From JARYMI01 sp037444845 (GTDB lineage: Bacteria; Acidobacteriota; Aminicenantia; Aminicenantales; UBA8522), in the NCBI GenBank assembly GCA_037444845.1, contig JBBILQ010000002.1, positions 45,952-109,951 on the forward strand: 64,000 nucleotides of DNA. The letters are read 5' to 3'. Made by a program: the position numbers and the translations under genes. The notes beneath the pieces were generated by a model that was not told where the DNA came from, ran no database searches, and saw nothing but the letters and a program-made list of their open reading frames with translations. Shown piece after piece: positions 23,979 to 32,976 of this stretch. How positions within the stretch are numbered: position 1 is the stretch's first letter; every line of letters begins with the position of its first letter.

Positions 23979-25211
23979 ATGAGTCATCAGGACGAAAATA
24001 TGCGACAGGGAGAGGCAAAGAGGCTCTATTTTGAGGATGCTTATCAGAAAGAGTTTGAAGCGACGGTTATCGAGAAATTCCTTTTCGAGGGAAAGCCGGC
24101 TGTCGTCCTTGACCAGACCTGCTTTTACCCGGAATCAGGCGGCCAGCCATCTGACCGCGGCTCGATCGCTGGAGCAGCCGTCGTCCATGTTTTCGAAGAC
24201 GGCGCGAGAATCGCCCATGTCCTCGAGAAAGAGATCGTTGCTGATAACGTTTGGGGGGTTATAGACTGGCCGCGGCGGTTCGACCACATGCAGCAGCACT
24301 CGGGCCAGCACATTCTCTCCCAGAGTTTTTTTGAGCTTCTCCAGGGGGAAACGCTCTCTTTCCATTTAGGCGAGGCCATCTCAACCCTCGAGATCGGCAT
24401 CAGGGATATTTCGGACGCCGGCCTCGACCGTATTGAGGAGAGAGCCAACGAGGTCGTCTTTGAGGACAGGGAAATCAAGACCTATTTCATCTCTGACGAA
24501 AAGATCTCGTCTATCCCTCTGCGGCGGCCGCCTAAGAAGGAAGGCCTCATCCGGGTGGTTGAGGTTGACGGTTTTGATTATTCCGCCTGCGGCGGGACCC
24601 ACTGCCGGAGGGCGGGCGAGATCGGCCTGATCAAGATTACTCGGCGGGAAAAAATCAGGGGAAACCTGCGCTTCGAATTCCTCTGCGGCCGCCGGGCAGT
24701 CGCGGATTATTCCTTGAAAAACAAGGTGCTGGCAGAAATTGCGGCCAAGCTATCTGCCCACGAGACAAGTATTCTTTCAGCCGTGGAGAAAACCATAGCC
24801 GAAGGCAAGCAAGCTAGGAAGAAGATGAGACAGCTCCAGGAAAAACTGGCCCGGTATGAAGCCGAGGAGATCATCCGGAAATCTGAGAGCAGGATTATAA
24901 GAGCTGTCTGGACAGACAAAACTCCCGAAGAAGCGAAACTTCTGGCGTTGAACATCATCAAGGCCGGCGAATTCGCCGTGCTCTACGCCATCGAGGGTGT
25001 GGAAAGGGGCCACCTTATCTTCGCATGCTCAGAGAATCTCGGTCTGGACATGAGGGAGCTTTTGCCCGTTGTGTTTTCCCAGGCACGCGGCAAGGGCGGC
25101 GGCAGCCCTTCGCTGGTCGAAGCCGTGGTCGAGAAAGACACAGGCCTAGAAGGGCTGTTAAAGTTGACTATCGAATCTCTCAACAAAAAGATACCATTCG
25201 AACGTTTTTAA
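23979..25211 (+). CDS. Alanyl-tRNA editing protein, long AlaX type with DHHA1 domain
   Basis: A 410-residue free-standing editing protein. The N-terminal barrel (TCFYPESGGQPSDRG near residue 45) and the catalytic zinc motifs HMQQHSGQH near 103-111 and SACGGTHC near 205 match the editing domain of alanyl-tRNA synthetase; the C-terminal third, with a coiled coil (about 255-305) and GKGGGSP near 380, is the DHHA1 domain of AlaX-L proteins. It hydrolyses Ser-tRNA(Ala) or Gly-tRNA(Ala) in trans. The ATG 23979 has GGGAGG upstream; a GTG immediately before is also in frame. The gene stands alone between inverted MITE copies A1 and A2. Confidence 0.88.
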   Translation: MSHQDENMRQGEAKRLYFEDAYQKEFEATVIEKFLFEGKPAVVLDQTCFYPESGGQPSDRGSIAGAAVVHVFEDGARIAHVLEKEIVADNVWGVIDWPRRFDHMQQHSGQHILSQSFFELLQGETLSFHLGEAISTLEIGIRDISDAGLDRIEERANEVVFEDREIKTYFISDEKISSIPLRRPPKKEGLIRVVEVDGFDYSACGGTHCRRAGEIGLIKITRREKIRGNLRFEFLCGRRAVADYSLKNKVLAEIAAKLSAHETSILSAVEKTIAEGKQARKKMRQLQEKLARYEAEEIIRKSESRIIRAVWTDKTPEEAKLLALNIIKAGEFAVLYAIEGVERGHLIFACSENLGLDMRELLPVVFSQARGKGGGSPSLVEAVVEKDTGLEGLLKLTIESLNKKIPFERF

Positions 25212-25234
25212 ATCCTTCTATTTCTGGCGGGCAC

Positions 25235-25396
25235 TTAACCTGATCTATTCACAAAATGATACGATAAAACGCCCCCTCCCCTGGCGGGAGGGGATAGAGG
25301 GGAGGGGGAATCTTTGAATGATCCCCCTCACCCCGACCCTCTCCCACATGGGGAGAGGAGATTTTTTCCTTTCATTTCGTGAATAGTCCAGGTTAA
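25235..25396 (-). mobile_element. MITE family A, copy 2 (162 bp, inverted relative to copy 1)
   Basis: Bounded by TTAACCTGATCTATTCACAA on the left and CGTGAATAGTCCAGGTTAA on the right. Read on the minus strand it matches A1 along all 162 bases except one C/T difference (AAATCTCCTC here, AAATCCCCTC in A1). Near-identity points to recent movement or gene conversion. The following 116 bases to the permease gene (25397-25512) contain nothing I can identify. Confidence 0.9.
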
Positions 25397-25512
25397 GTAG
25401 GCGAGGCGCATCGAGCCGGCACGGTAATCGCCTGGAGTTCGCCCTTTTTATTCCTTTATAGGGGAAAAGACGAGGGGCCTGGGTGAGAAAGCCCGTCGAA
25501 GATTGAGCGAGC

Positions 25513-26760
25513 CTATTCGTAGCGGAGGGAGACGATCGGGTCGACCCGGGCCGCCTTCCGGGCCGGGAAAATCCCGAAGAAAAGTCCTACCGAAATCGAA
25601 ACGACAAGCCCCAGGATGACCGACCAGCCTGTCACCGAAGCGGGCAGGGGAGTCGTGGCCTTGACGAGGAAAGCGATGGAGAACCCGATGAAGATTCCCA
25701 CGATGCCGCCCGTTCCAGTCAGGAAGACGGCCTCGATCAGGAACTGTTTGAGGATGTCTGCCGATCGGGCGCCGATGGCCTTGCGGATGCCGATCTCGCG
25801 CGTCCTTTCTTTCACCGAGACTAACATGATGTTCATGACGCCGATTCCGCCGACGAGAAGGCCGATTGATGAGATGACAATCATCACTAAGTAGGCGGCT
25901 CCAGTGATCTGGTTATAAAGGTTGACGATTGTATCCTGGGTGAACACGGCAAAGTCGTTTGGCTTGCCGAACCCGACTTTCCGCCTTTTCCTGAGAATAT
26001 TCGTTATTTCCTCGATAGTCTCCTGAATGGTGCCGTGCTTTTTGGGAGTTGCGATGACCTCCAGGTTCTCGAGGTCGTAGGGAAAGTATTTCATCAGGGT
26101 GGTGATGGGAATGCCGACAAAATTATCCTGGCTCCGCCCGAACATGCTCCCCCTTTTCTTCAAGACGCCGACGACCACGAACTTTTCCGGGCCTATCCTG
26201 ATCTCCTTCTCCAGCGGGCTCGTGTGCGGAAAGAGGATCTCGGCCACATCGGAACCCAAGACGCAGACCTTGGCACTGTGATTAATATCGGATTCGCTGA
26301 GAAATCTGCCTTTCTCCGGCAGATAGACCGACAGCACCCGGGGAAATTTTTCGTTCATCCCGAGGATGACGGAATCCTCGCTCTTGACATTCTGGTACTT
26401 GATGGGGAGGCTCTCGAAGATGTTGACGACAAGGTCAACGGCCACGGCCTTGATCAAAGAACCTTCCTGCTCTAGGGCGATGGCGTCCTCAAAGGTGAGG
26501 TTTTTCCTCTGCCTCTCTTCCTCCGACCGCCGGCCGATCTGGATGCCCGGCTCATACTTGGTGACGATGATGATGTCGGAGCCGACCGACTCGAGCTCCC
26601 GGAGAAAAGAGCGGTTGAGGCCCTGGATAACCGAGACCATCCCGATGACTGTCATAACCCCGATGACGATGCCCAGGACTGTCAGAAAAGACCGAAGCTT
26701 ATGAGTCTTGAGCGAATCGAAGGCCATGGCCAGGATTTCACCAAGGATACCGGGCCTCAT
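25513..26760 (-). CDS. MacB/FtsX-type ABC transporter permease (second of a pair)
   Basis: A 415-residue permease with the MacB layout: one N-terminal membrane helix (SFLTVLGIVIGVMTVIGMVS), a periplasmic MacB_PCD-like domain of about 230 residues, and three C-terminal helices with the FtsX signature GGIGVMNIMLVSVKERTREI and IRKAIGA. It ends in PIVSLRYE, as is usual. Such proteins transmit force from an ATPase to a periplasmic partner to export macrolides, peptides or lipoproteins. The start overlaps the stop of the upstream permease by four bases, so the two are translated together. No ATPase gene is adjacent. Confidence 0.88.
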   Translation of the reverse strand: MRPGILGEILAMAFDSLKTHKLRSFLTVLGIVIGVMTVIGMVSVIQGLNRSFLRELESVGSDIIIVTKYEPGIQIGRRSEEERQRKNLTFEDAIALEQEGSLIKAVAVDLVVNIFESLPIKYQNVKSEDSVILGMNEKFPRVLSVYLPEKGRFLSESDINHSAKVCVLGSDVAEILFPHTSPLEKEIRIGPEKFVVVGVLKKRGSMFGRSQDNFVGIPITTLMKYFPYDLENLEVIATPKKHGTIQETIEEITNILRKRRKVGFGKPNDFAVFTQDTIVNLYNQITGAAYLVMIVISSIGLLVGGIGVMNIMLVSVKERTREIGIRKAIGARSADILKQFLIEAVFLTGTGGIVGIFIGFSIAFLVKATTPLPASVTGWSVILGLVVSISVGLFFGIFPARKAARVDPIVSLRYE

Positions 26761-27992
26761 TGTTCCGACCTCAACGCTTCGATTGGGTTGAGCCTGGCAG
26801 CCTTGTTGGCCGGGTAGATGCCGAAGAATAGACCTATGGACGCCGACATCAAGATGGCCAGGATGATCGAGACGGGCTCGACGCTCGACGGCAGAGATGT
26901 CGTGGCCGAGACCGTTTTGGCCAGGACGAGCCCGAGGATGATGCCGATGAACCCCCCTGTCGCGGATAGCACCGCTGATTCAATCAAGAACTGGAAGAGG
27001 ATATCCTGGCGCCTGGCGCCCACGGCCATGCGGATGCCTATCTCCTTGGTCCTCTCGGTGACAGAGACCAACATGATGTTCATGACAACGATGCCGCCGA
27101 CAAGCAGGGAAATAGCGGATATGGCGATCATAGCAAAATAGATGCTCGAGGTGGCGCTCTTATAGAACTGGATGAACGTTTCCGAAGTCTGGAAAGAAAA
27201 ATCGTCGGGGTCGTTGAAGGACCGGTGTCGGGCCGAGCGCAGGATTGTCCGCACCTCTTCCTGGGCGCGATTCATCTGCTCCTGTGAGGACGTGTGGACG
27301 TTGATGCTGATCGACCGCCGGGGGCCGTAGATTTTCTGGAACGTCGTGATGGGGATGCGGACATAGTTATCCTGGCTCATGCCGAGGAGCTTGCCTTTCT
27401 TCTTGCCCAGCCCGATGACCAGGAAATTCTCTCCGCCGATCTTAATCCACCGGCCTAAGGGATCGACAAAGGGAAAAAGCTTTTCCCGGATATCGGCCCC
27501 GATGATGCAAACAAATCGAGAGTGTCTCTCGTCTTCTTTCTGGAGATGGCGGCCGGTCTCGAGCTCGAGCACCGACCCGATCAGATGGTCGAAGGAAGTG
27601 ACGCCTCTGATCTCGGCGTCTTTCAAGGACTGGCTTCCGAACTTAACAGTCCGGCTGGATGATGTGCTGGCCCCTATGAGATCGCACTCGCGGCAGCGGC
27701 TGCGCAGCAGCTCCATCTCATCGAGCGTCAGGTTTTTCCTCTTCAACTGCTCCCGGTATTCCTTGAGAGATGTGCCTATCATCGAAAACTTGGAAACCGA
27801 GAAGTCATTGGCGCCATAAAAAGACATCTTGGTGTAAACATACGTGTTCAGCCCCTGGATGACTGAGACGACAGCGATGATCGTCAGGACCCCGATGATG
27901 ATGCCTAACAAGGTCAGGAAGGTTCTGAGCTTGTTTGCCCAGAGAGAGGATATGGAGATAGCAAAGGATTCGCCGATATCTACTCGGGCCAT
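26757..27992 (-). CDS. MacB/FtsX-type ABC transporter permease (first of a pair)
   Basis: A 411-residue paralogue of the next gene, with an N-terminal helix (FLTLLGIIIGVLTIIAVVSV), a periplasmic domain that differs strongly from its partner, and the FtsX block GGIVVMNIMLVSVTERTKEI. Two related permeases translated from overlapping genes probably form a heterodimer. The partner ATPase and membrane-fusion protein must be encoded elsewhere; upstream the neighbouring gene is divergent. A CDS start at ATG 27992 gives the natural N-terminus MARVDIGESF. Confidence 0.88.
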   Translation of the reverse strand: MARVDIGESFAISISSLWANKLRTFLTLLGIIIGVLTIIAVVSVIQGLNTYVYTKMSFYGANDFSVSKFSMIGTSLKEYREQLKRKNLTLDEMELLRSRCRECDLIGASTSSSRTVKFGSQSLKDAEIRGVTSFDHLIGSVLELETGRHLQKEDERHSRFVCIIGADIREKLFPFVDPLGRWIKIGGENFLVIGLGKKKGKLLGMSQDNYVRIPITTFQKIYGPRRSISINVHTSSQEQMNRAQEEVRTILRSARHRSFNDPDDFSFQTSETFIQFYKSATSSIYFAMIAISAISLLVGGIVVMNIMLVSVTERTKEIGIRMAVGARRQDILFQFLIESAVLSATGGFIGIILGLVLAKTVSATTSLPSSVEPVSIILAILMSASIGLFFGIYPANKAARLNPIEALRSEQ

Positions 27993-28219
27993 TTTTCTCG
28001 TTCTCTATTCTACACTAAAGTATACGGAAGAGAGAAGAAGAGGTTTTCCCAAATCGTGCCACCCGTCGGCTCCTGTCGTGGTTCACCCCCGGCGCCCCCT
28101 CGCGGTCGATCTTATCTATCATCAAGCCGGCAGACAAACGGCATCAAACGCTCGGGTCAGCGGGGGGCCCCCCGAACCACGCCACCCGACGGGCCGGGCT
28201 CCGATCGACGAGGGATTTC

Positions 28220-28248
28220 TTGACAAGCTTTGCAGGCGGAGGGAAAAT
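28220..28248 (+). promoter_or_regulatory. Promoter ahead of the pyruvate-kinase-like gene
   Basis: TTGACA (28220-28225), 17 bases, then GAAAAT (28243-28248), 33 bases before the ATG at 28281. The 28049-28200 stretch just upstream is GC-rich and holds a perfect 14-base palindrome (28161-28174). Confidence 0.45.
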
Positions 28249-28280
28249 GGAGCAGGAAAGCGAGACGTTGGAGAAGTGAG

Positions 28281-28880
28281 ATGGCAAGAAAAAAAGTGCC
28301 GGCGGGCGCGCGAATCGTCCCCTGTGTGATCTTTGGACAGCCTGGGCCGGACAACACCGGCCAGACTCTCGAGGCAGCGCGGTCAAGAGCCGAGGAGCTG
28401 GGCATCCGGAGCATCGTTGTTGCCTCGACTTCGGGGAAGACGGGCCTTCTGGCCGCTCGAATGTTCCAGGGAAAAAACGTCGTCGTGGTCACTCATTCGA
28501 CAGGATTCCAGAGACCTGACTATCAGGAATTCAAGCCCGACTTGCGCCGTAAGATTGAGGTACTCGGCGCCAGGATCCTGACTTGCCAGCACGCTTTCGG
28601 AGGAGTCGGCCGGGCCGTCCGCAAGAAGCTGGCCACGTATGAGCTCGAGGAGATTATCGCTTATACCCTGCGGGTCTTCGGCGAAGGCGCAAAGGTGGCC
28701 ATCGAGGTTGCGGTGATGGCGGCGGATGCGGGGCTTATCTCCACGCGGGAGCTCTGTCTGGCCATCGGCGGGACGAGCTGGGGCGCGGACACTGCACTCG
28801 TTTTGCGGCCTTCCAACGCCCAGACTTTTTTCGACCTGAAAGTCGTCGAGGTTGTGGCCAAGCCCGGCCTTGAGGAGTGA
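28281..28880 (+). CDS. Stand-alone pyruvate-kinase C-terminal (alpha/beta) domain protein
   Basis: A 199-residue cytoplasmic protein matching only the C-terminal domain of pyruvate kinase: LEAARSRAEELGIRSIVVAS, then STSGKTGLLAARMFQGKNVV, the glycine-rich phosphate-loop-like segment. The catalytic barrel is absent, so it cannot itself be a pyruvate kinase. In that enzyme the domain binds allosteric phosphosugars, so a ligand-binding role is plausible; unlinked proteins of this type are of unknown function. GGAGAAG lies upstream of ATG 28281. It is followed by the barrel gene after 29 bases. Confidence 0.7.
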   Translation: MARKKVPAGARIVPCVIFGQPGPDNTGQTLEAARSRAEELGIRSIVVASTSGKTGLLAARMFQGKNVVVVTHSTGFQRPDYQEFKPDLRRKIEVLGARILTCQHAFGGVGRAVRKKLATYELEEIIAYTLRVFGEGAKVAIEVAVMAADAGLISTRELCLAIGGTSWGADTALVLRPSNAQTFFDLKVVEVVAKPGLEE

Positions 28881-28909
28881 TCAGAGAATTCATGGACACG
28901 GAGTAAACC

Positions 28910-29470
28910 ATGAGAAATAAGATTCTCGGAACGTTGTTGTCAGGCCTTCTCATCTTAGCGGCCGCGGTTGTGCCCGCCGGGGCTGGGTTTTACATCGGGC
29001 TCCAGGGCGGCTTATCTAATCAGAATGCAAGCTTGAGCGAAATTAAGTTCGACAAAGATTCTTCCTTCCTTTACGGCGCTCAAGCAGGGTTGAGGGTTCT
29101 CTCTTTTGCCGTCGAGGGGCAATTCTTCATGGCCAACCACAGTCTTCTTTCCGACGACCCGGGGCTTACACTCTATGACGGTCGAGGCATGGATTATTAT
29201 TATTTAGGCGTTCATGCCAAAATAGGCTTCCCTCTGCCTCTGCTCTTTCCCTACCTGACAGTCGGCTACGGCATCTATTCCGCTGACATCAAAGAAATTG
29301 GAAGCAGCACGGATAGATCCTTCAGCGTCGGGGCTGGAGCAGAGCTCAGCTTGGGGAAAATCGGGCTCTTTGCCGAGCTCAGGTACATTGATTTCGCCGT
29401 GGACATTTCCAGCATGTCCTGGGATTTCGGGGGTCTCAATTTTCACTGCGGCCTTAACTATCGCTTTTGA
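28910..29470 (+). CDS. Outer-membrane beta-barrel protein (OmpA/OmpW-size, 8-stranded type)
   Basis: A 186-residue protein with a signal peptide (GLLILAAAVVPAGA, cleavage near residue 26). The mature chain alternates short amphipathic strands (GFYIGLQGGL, FLYGAQAGLRV, FPYLTVGYGIY, SVGAGAELSL, LFAELRYIDFAV) and ends in Phe (FHCGLNYRF), the C-terminal signal recognised by BamA. The size suits an eight-stranded barrel. The function, whether adhesin, small porin or structural, cannot be told. Confidence 0.75.
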   Translation: MRNKILGTLLSGLLILAAAVVPAGAGFYIGLQGGLSNQNASLSEIKFDKDSSFLYGAQAGLRVLSFAVEGQFFMANHSLLSDDPGLTLYDGRGMDYYYLGVHAKIGFPLPLLFPYLTVGYGIYSADIKEIGSSTDRSFSVGAGAELSLGKIGLFAELRYIDFAVDISSMSWDFGGLNFHCGLNYRF

Positions 29471-29482
29471 CGAAGCCGGGAA

Positions 29483-30208
29483 TTGAAAATCAGGCTCAAC
29501 AAGTTCCTTTCCCAGGCCGGGGTTGTTTCCCGCCGAGAAGCTGACAGGTTGATCACGGAGGGCCGTATTCAGGTTAATAACCGCCTCGCTCTCGACCTGG
29601 GCATCAAGATCGACCCTGAGAGCGATGTCGTCTCAGTGGACGGCCGGAAAATAAGAGAAAGCAAGAAACCTGTCTGCTTGATTCTGAACAAACCAGCGGG
29701 ATACCTCGTGACCCTTAAAGACCCCTTCGGGAGGCCGATTGTCCGCGACCTTCTGCCGGCCTCGCTCGGCCGGCTTTTCCCGGTCGGCCGGCTGGATTAC
29801 GACAGCGAGGGATTGCTCCTCCTGACCAATGACGGCGAGCTGGCTTTTCGCCTGTCCCACCCTAGCTTCGAGGTGAAAAAGGTCTACCTGGTTAAGGTGA
29901 AAGGGGAGCCTGGCCTCGATAGCCTGCGCCGGCTGGAAAAGGGAATCTTCCTTGACAGCCAGAAGACAGCGCCGGCGAAAGCGACGCTCCTGGGCCACAG
30001 CCCCAAGTCGAGCCTCCTCCGGATCGAGATGCATGAAGGAAGGAAGAGAGAAGTCCGGCGCATGTGCCAGGCTATAGGCCACGACATCCTGGAATTGAAA
30101 AGGATCGGGTTCGCCGGATTATCCCTGAAAAACTTGAAACCGGGCCGCTGGCGGCATCTACAAGCCTCAGAGGTCAAAAAGCTCAGGAAGTTGGTCCAGC
30201 TAACCTGA
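29483..30208 (+). CDS. Pseudouridine synthase, RsuA/RluB/RluF family
   Basis: A 241-residue enzyme. The N-terminus is an S4 RNA-binding domain (IRLNKFLSQAGVVSRREADR) and the catalytic domain carries GRLDYDSEGLLLLTNDGEL near residue 105, with the active-site Asp, and KVYLVKVKG. It isomerises a specific uridine in rRNA; the length fits RluB or RsuA. The start is TTG at 29483, 13 bases after the barrel gene; no ATG precedes the S4 domain in frame. Confidence 0.9.
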   Translation: MKIRLNKFLSQAGVVSRREADRLITEGRIQVNNRLALDLGIKIDPESDVVSVDGRKIRESKKPVCLILNKPAGYLVTLKDPFGRPIVRDLLPASLGRLFPVGRLDYDSEGLLLLTNDGELAFRLSHPSFEVKKVYLVKVKGEPGLDSLRRLEKGIFLDSQKTAPAKATLLGHSPKSSLLRIEMHEGRKREVRRMCQAIGHDILELKRIGFAGLSLKNLKPGRWRHLQASEVKKLRKLVQLT

Positions 30209-30228
30209 CATTGGTTCATAATTCATCG

Positions 30229-30282
30229 TGAGATTGCTTCGTCGTCCCGTCGAGCGGAACTCCTCGCATGACAAAATCGTGC
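30229..30282. repeat. Dispersed inverted-repeat element B, copy 2 (degenerate)
   Basis: GAGATTGCTTCGTCGTCCCG followed by CTCCTCGCATGAC resembles one arm of element B (GATTGCTTCGTCGCTTCG, CTCCTCGCAATGAC). It lies between the ends of the convergent pseudouridine-synthase and lonB genes, where it could act as a transcription stop. Confidence 0.5.
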
Positions 30283-30403
30283 TCGCCGGGAAGTCACGGC
30301 GTGACGTCGAGTCACTGCATCCTGAGCCTTGAACCGGACGCGCCGTGACAGGACCCACTCTTTCTATCTATAGCGAAACTTTACGGATGCGCTGAGCAGG
30401 CGG

Positions 30404-32839
30404 TTACGGCTCTTTTTCGTGGGCCGCGGCGTAAGTTTTCCAGCTCGCGGCCAGCCGCTGGAGTTCCTGGTCGACGAGATAATTGACCGTCCCTTCCTCA
30501 AAAGTCCCGTCCTCTTTGAGCTTCCCGGCTTCGATTCCTGTAAGGATTTCGATGCCTCCGTCGATCGTCTTGATCGTGTAAATATGGAACTTGCCCTGCC
30601 TGACAGCTTCGACAACGTCGCTGCGCAGCATCAGGTTCTGGACGTTCTGATGGGGAATGATAACGCCCTGGGTTCCTGTCAGGCCTTTGGCGCGGCAGAC
30701 ATCGTAGAAACCTTCGATCTTCTCGTTCACTCCTCCGATGGGCTGGATCTCGCCCTTCTGGTTGATTGAGCCAGTGACGGCGATGTCCTGCCTCAGTGGA
30801 AGCCTCGAAAGGCTCGACAGGATGGCGTAGACCTCGGTGGACGAGGCGCTGTCGCCGTCGATTCCCGAATAGGACTGTTCGAAGGCAAGGCTCGCGGAGA
30901 GTGAAAAGGGTTTGTTCTGAGCGTACTTCCCCCGGAGATAGCCACCCAGGATGAGGACGCCTTTGTTATGGGTCCGGCCGCTCAAGTCCGCTTCCCGCTC
31001 GATGTTGATGACTCCTGCTCTCCCGACCGAGGTTTTTGCCGTGATCCGGGTCGGCTTGCCGAAGGAGAATTGGCCCATGTCATAGACGGACAGGCCGTTA
31101 ACCTGGCCGACGACTTTGCCTTCTGTGTCGATCAGAATCGTTCCTTCCTCGATGAACTCCTGGATCTTGTCCTCGACCAGGCTGACCCGCTCGAAACGCT
31201 CCAGCACAGCCTTTTCTACGTGCTCGCGGCTGACCGTCGTCTTGCTGTCCGATTTCGCCCAGTAGTTAGCTTCGCGGATGACATCGGCCAGGATGTGGAA
31301 CCTTGTTGAGACTTTTCGCTGCCGGCCGGCGATCCGCGTCGCGTACTCGATGACCGCCGCAATTCCCTCCTTGTCGAATGGAGAGAGTCCGTCATCCTCG
31401 CAGATCTTTTTTATGAAGCGGGCATAATCCTCGATGGCCTTGTCGTCCTTGGACATCTCGGAGTCGAACTCGGCTTTGATCTTGAAAATTTTCTTGAAGT
31501 CCTCGTCCATGAAATAGAGGAGGTTGTAGATATAGGCATCTCCGATCATGACCACTTTGACGTTGCATTTAATCGGCTGAGGCTTGAGCCGGGTTGTGGC
31601 AATGAGATAAAGGGAAAGATAGTTCTGGATTTCGAAGATCTGATGGCGGAGTGTCCTTTTCAGCGTGATCCAGACGCCGGGCTCGATCAGCGCGTCCAGG
31701 GCGTTGACGACCAGGTAGCCGCCGTTGGCCTTGAGGAAGGAGCCGGCCTTGATCTTGGTGAAATCTGTCTGCCAGAGCCCCAAGCGGGTGACAGCGGACT
31801 CGATCGTTCCGAAGAGGTTGATATAGGTGGGATTCGTCTCCATGACCACGGGCGCGCCCTTGACATCGGTGTTGTCAACCAGGAGGTTTACTTTGTATTC
31901 CAGGAAGGAATCGATCATCTCCTTTGCTTTGTCCTCTTTTTCCTCCCTTTTTTGGGCTTTGAAGAGGTCGATGCTTGAGATCAGGTTTTCCTCGACGCTG
32001 TCGAGGTATTCGGAGATGGCTGGCAGGATGAACTTTTCCCGGATGCCGGAGATGCTTCCTTTGATGATCGGGGTGATGGCTTCAGCGTCCCAGTTCTTAA
32101 GAAGAACCCGCGTCTCTTCATCGATCTCTTTCAGCCGGTCAAAGAGCCTCTCCAGTTCTTCCGTTAGCTCTTCATATTTATTCTTTAGGTCCTCCAGGTC
32201 CTTCTGGGAAAACTTCTTTTCTTTGACCATGGCCTCGAGCTTGGGGAAAGGCGTCGGAGTTTCGTCGATGACGGGAATGAGGTCGGGCTTGGTGAACAGC
32301 CCCATTTGAACCTGAATCACGGAAAACCCCTGCTTGGCCACGTCGGCTTCGAATTTCTGGAGAATGTCTTTCTGTTTTTTCTGCTGACTTTCGATGATGG
32401 CTTCTTTCCTCTCGGTGTAGTACTTGCTCTTGAGCAGCTCAGGAATGTTCCTCTTGAGCATCTCGATCAAGTTTTCCATGGCCTCCTTGAACAGCTTGCC
32501 TTTTCCGCCGGGAAGCATGATCAGGCTGGGCTCGTCGGGGTTCTTGAAGTTGTTGACATAAAGGATGTCGTCGGGCGTTTCTTCGCCCTTTTCCAGTTTT
32601 TCCAGGAGCTGCTTGATTGTCGTCGTTCGCCCGGTTCCGACCATCCCCGTGATGAAAATGTTGTAGCCGAGGCTCTTGATATCAAGCCCGGTCTTGATGG
32701 CCTTGAGAGCCCTTTCCTGGCCGATGATTTCAGCACACGGTTCGCATTCGTCTGTTGTGGCGAAAGGAATTGTCTCGGGGTCTATCCTCCATCGCAACGT
32801 TTCTGGCGCCAGCCCTTCGAATTGCGTCTTTTCTTTCAT
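30404..32839 (-). CDS. LonB-like ATP-dependent protease (AAA_32/YcbZ type)
   Basis: An 811-residue protein. The N-terminal EIIGQERALKAIKTGL and ITGMVGTGRTTTI (about residue 65) form the ATPase start; the Walker A has Arg where most ATPases have Lys, a known trait of this family. A charged coiled-coil insert spans about 140-300. Residues 330-520 continue the ATPase with GGYLVVNALDALIEPG. The Lon protease domain at the C-terminus holds the catalytic dyad: Ser in DGDSASSTEVYA near 665 and Lys in GGVNEKIEGFYD near 710. It would degrade damaged or regulatory proteins in the cytoplasm. The N-terminal LAN substrate domain of classical Lon is absent. It is a single-gene unit. Confidence 0.9.
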   Translation of the reverse strand: MKEKTQFEGLAPETLRWRIDPETIPFATTDECEPCAEIIGQERALKAIKTGLDIKSLGYNIFITGMVGTGRTTTIKQLLEKLEKGEETPDDILYVNNFKNPDEPSLIMLPGGKGKLFKEAMENLIEMLKRNIPELLKSKYYTERKEAIIESQQKKQKDILQKFEADVAKQGFSVIQVQMGLFTKPDLIPVIDETPTPFPKLEAMVKEKKFSQKDLEDLKNKYEELTEELERLFDRLKEIDEETRVLLKNWDAEAITPIIKGSISGIREKFILPAISEYLDSVEENLISSIDLFKAQKREEKEDKAKEMIDSFLEYKVNLLVDNTDVKGAPVVMETNPTYINLFGTIESAVTRLGLWQTDFTKIKAGSFLKANGGYLVVNALDALIEPGVWITLKRTLRHQIFEIQNYLSLYLIATTRLKPQPIKCNVKVVMIGDAYIYNLLYFMDEDFKKIFKIKAEFDSEMSKDDKAIEDYARFIKKICEDDGLSPFDKEGIAAVIEYATRIAGRQRKVSTRFHILADVIREANYWAKSDSKTTVSREHVEKAVLERFERVSLVEDKIQEFIEEGTILIDTEGKVVGQVNGLSVYDMGQFSFGKPTRITAKTSVGRAGVINIEREADLSGRTHNKGVLILGGYLRGKYAQNKPFSLSASLAFEQSYSGIDGDSASSTEVYAILSSLSRLPLRQDIAVTGSINQKGEIQPIGGVNEKIEGFYDVCRAKGLTGTQGVIIPHQNVQNLMLRSDVVEAVRQGKFHIYTIKTIDGGIEILTGIEAGKLKEDGTFEEGTVNYLVDQELQRLAASWKTYAAAHEKEP

Positions 32840-32881
32840 CGGATAACTCCTTTGCGAGGTCTTGATGTGAGGTGTATTTCG

Positions 32882-32910
32882 TTATTACCATAAAATGCCG
32901 CCCGAGACAA
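32882..32910 (-). promoter_or_regulatory. Possible lonB promoter
   Basis: On the minus strand TTGTCT (32905-32910) and TAATAA (32882-32887) are 17 bases apart, about 42 bases before the lonB ATG. No heat-shock inverted repeat (CIRCE) is visible here. Confidence 0.35.
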
Positions 32911-32976
32911 GGTCGCTGCGCATCCGAATGCATCTCCACTTTCGTGACAAAGCCAAAGTCTGAAAGAACGGGGCCT

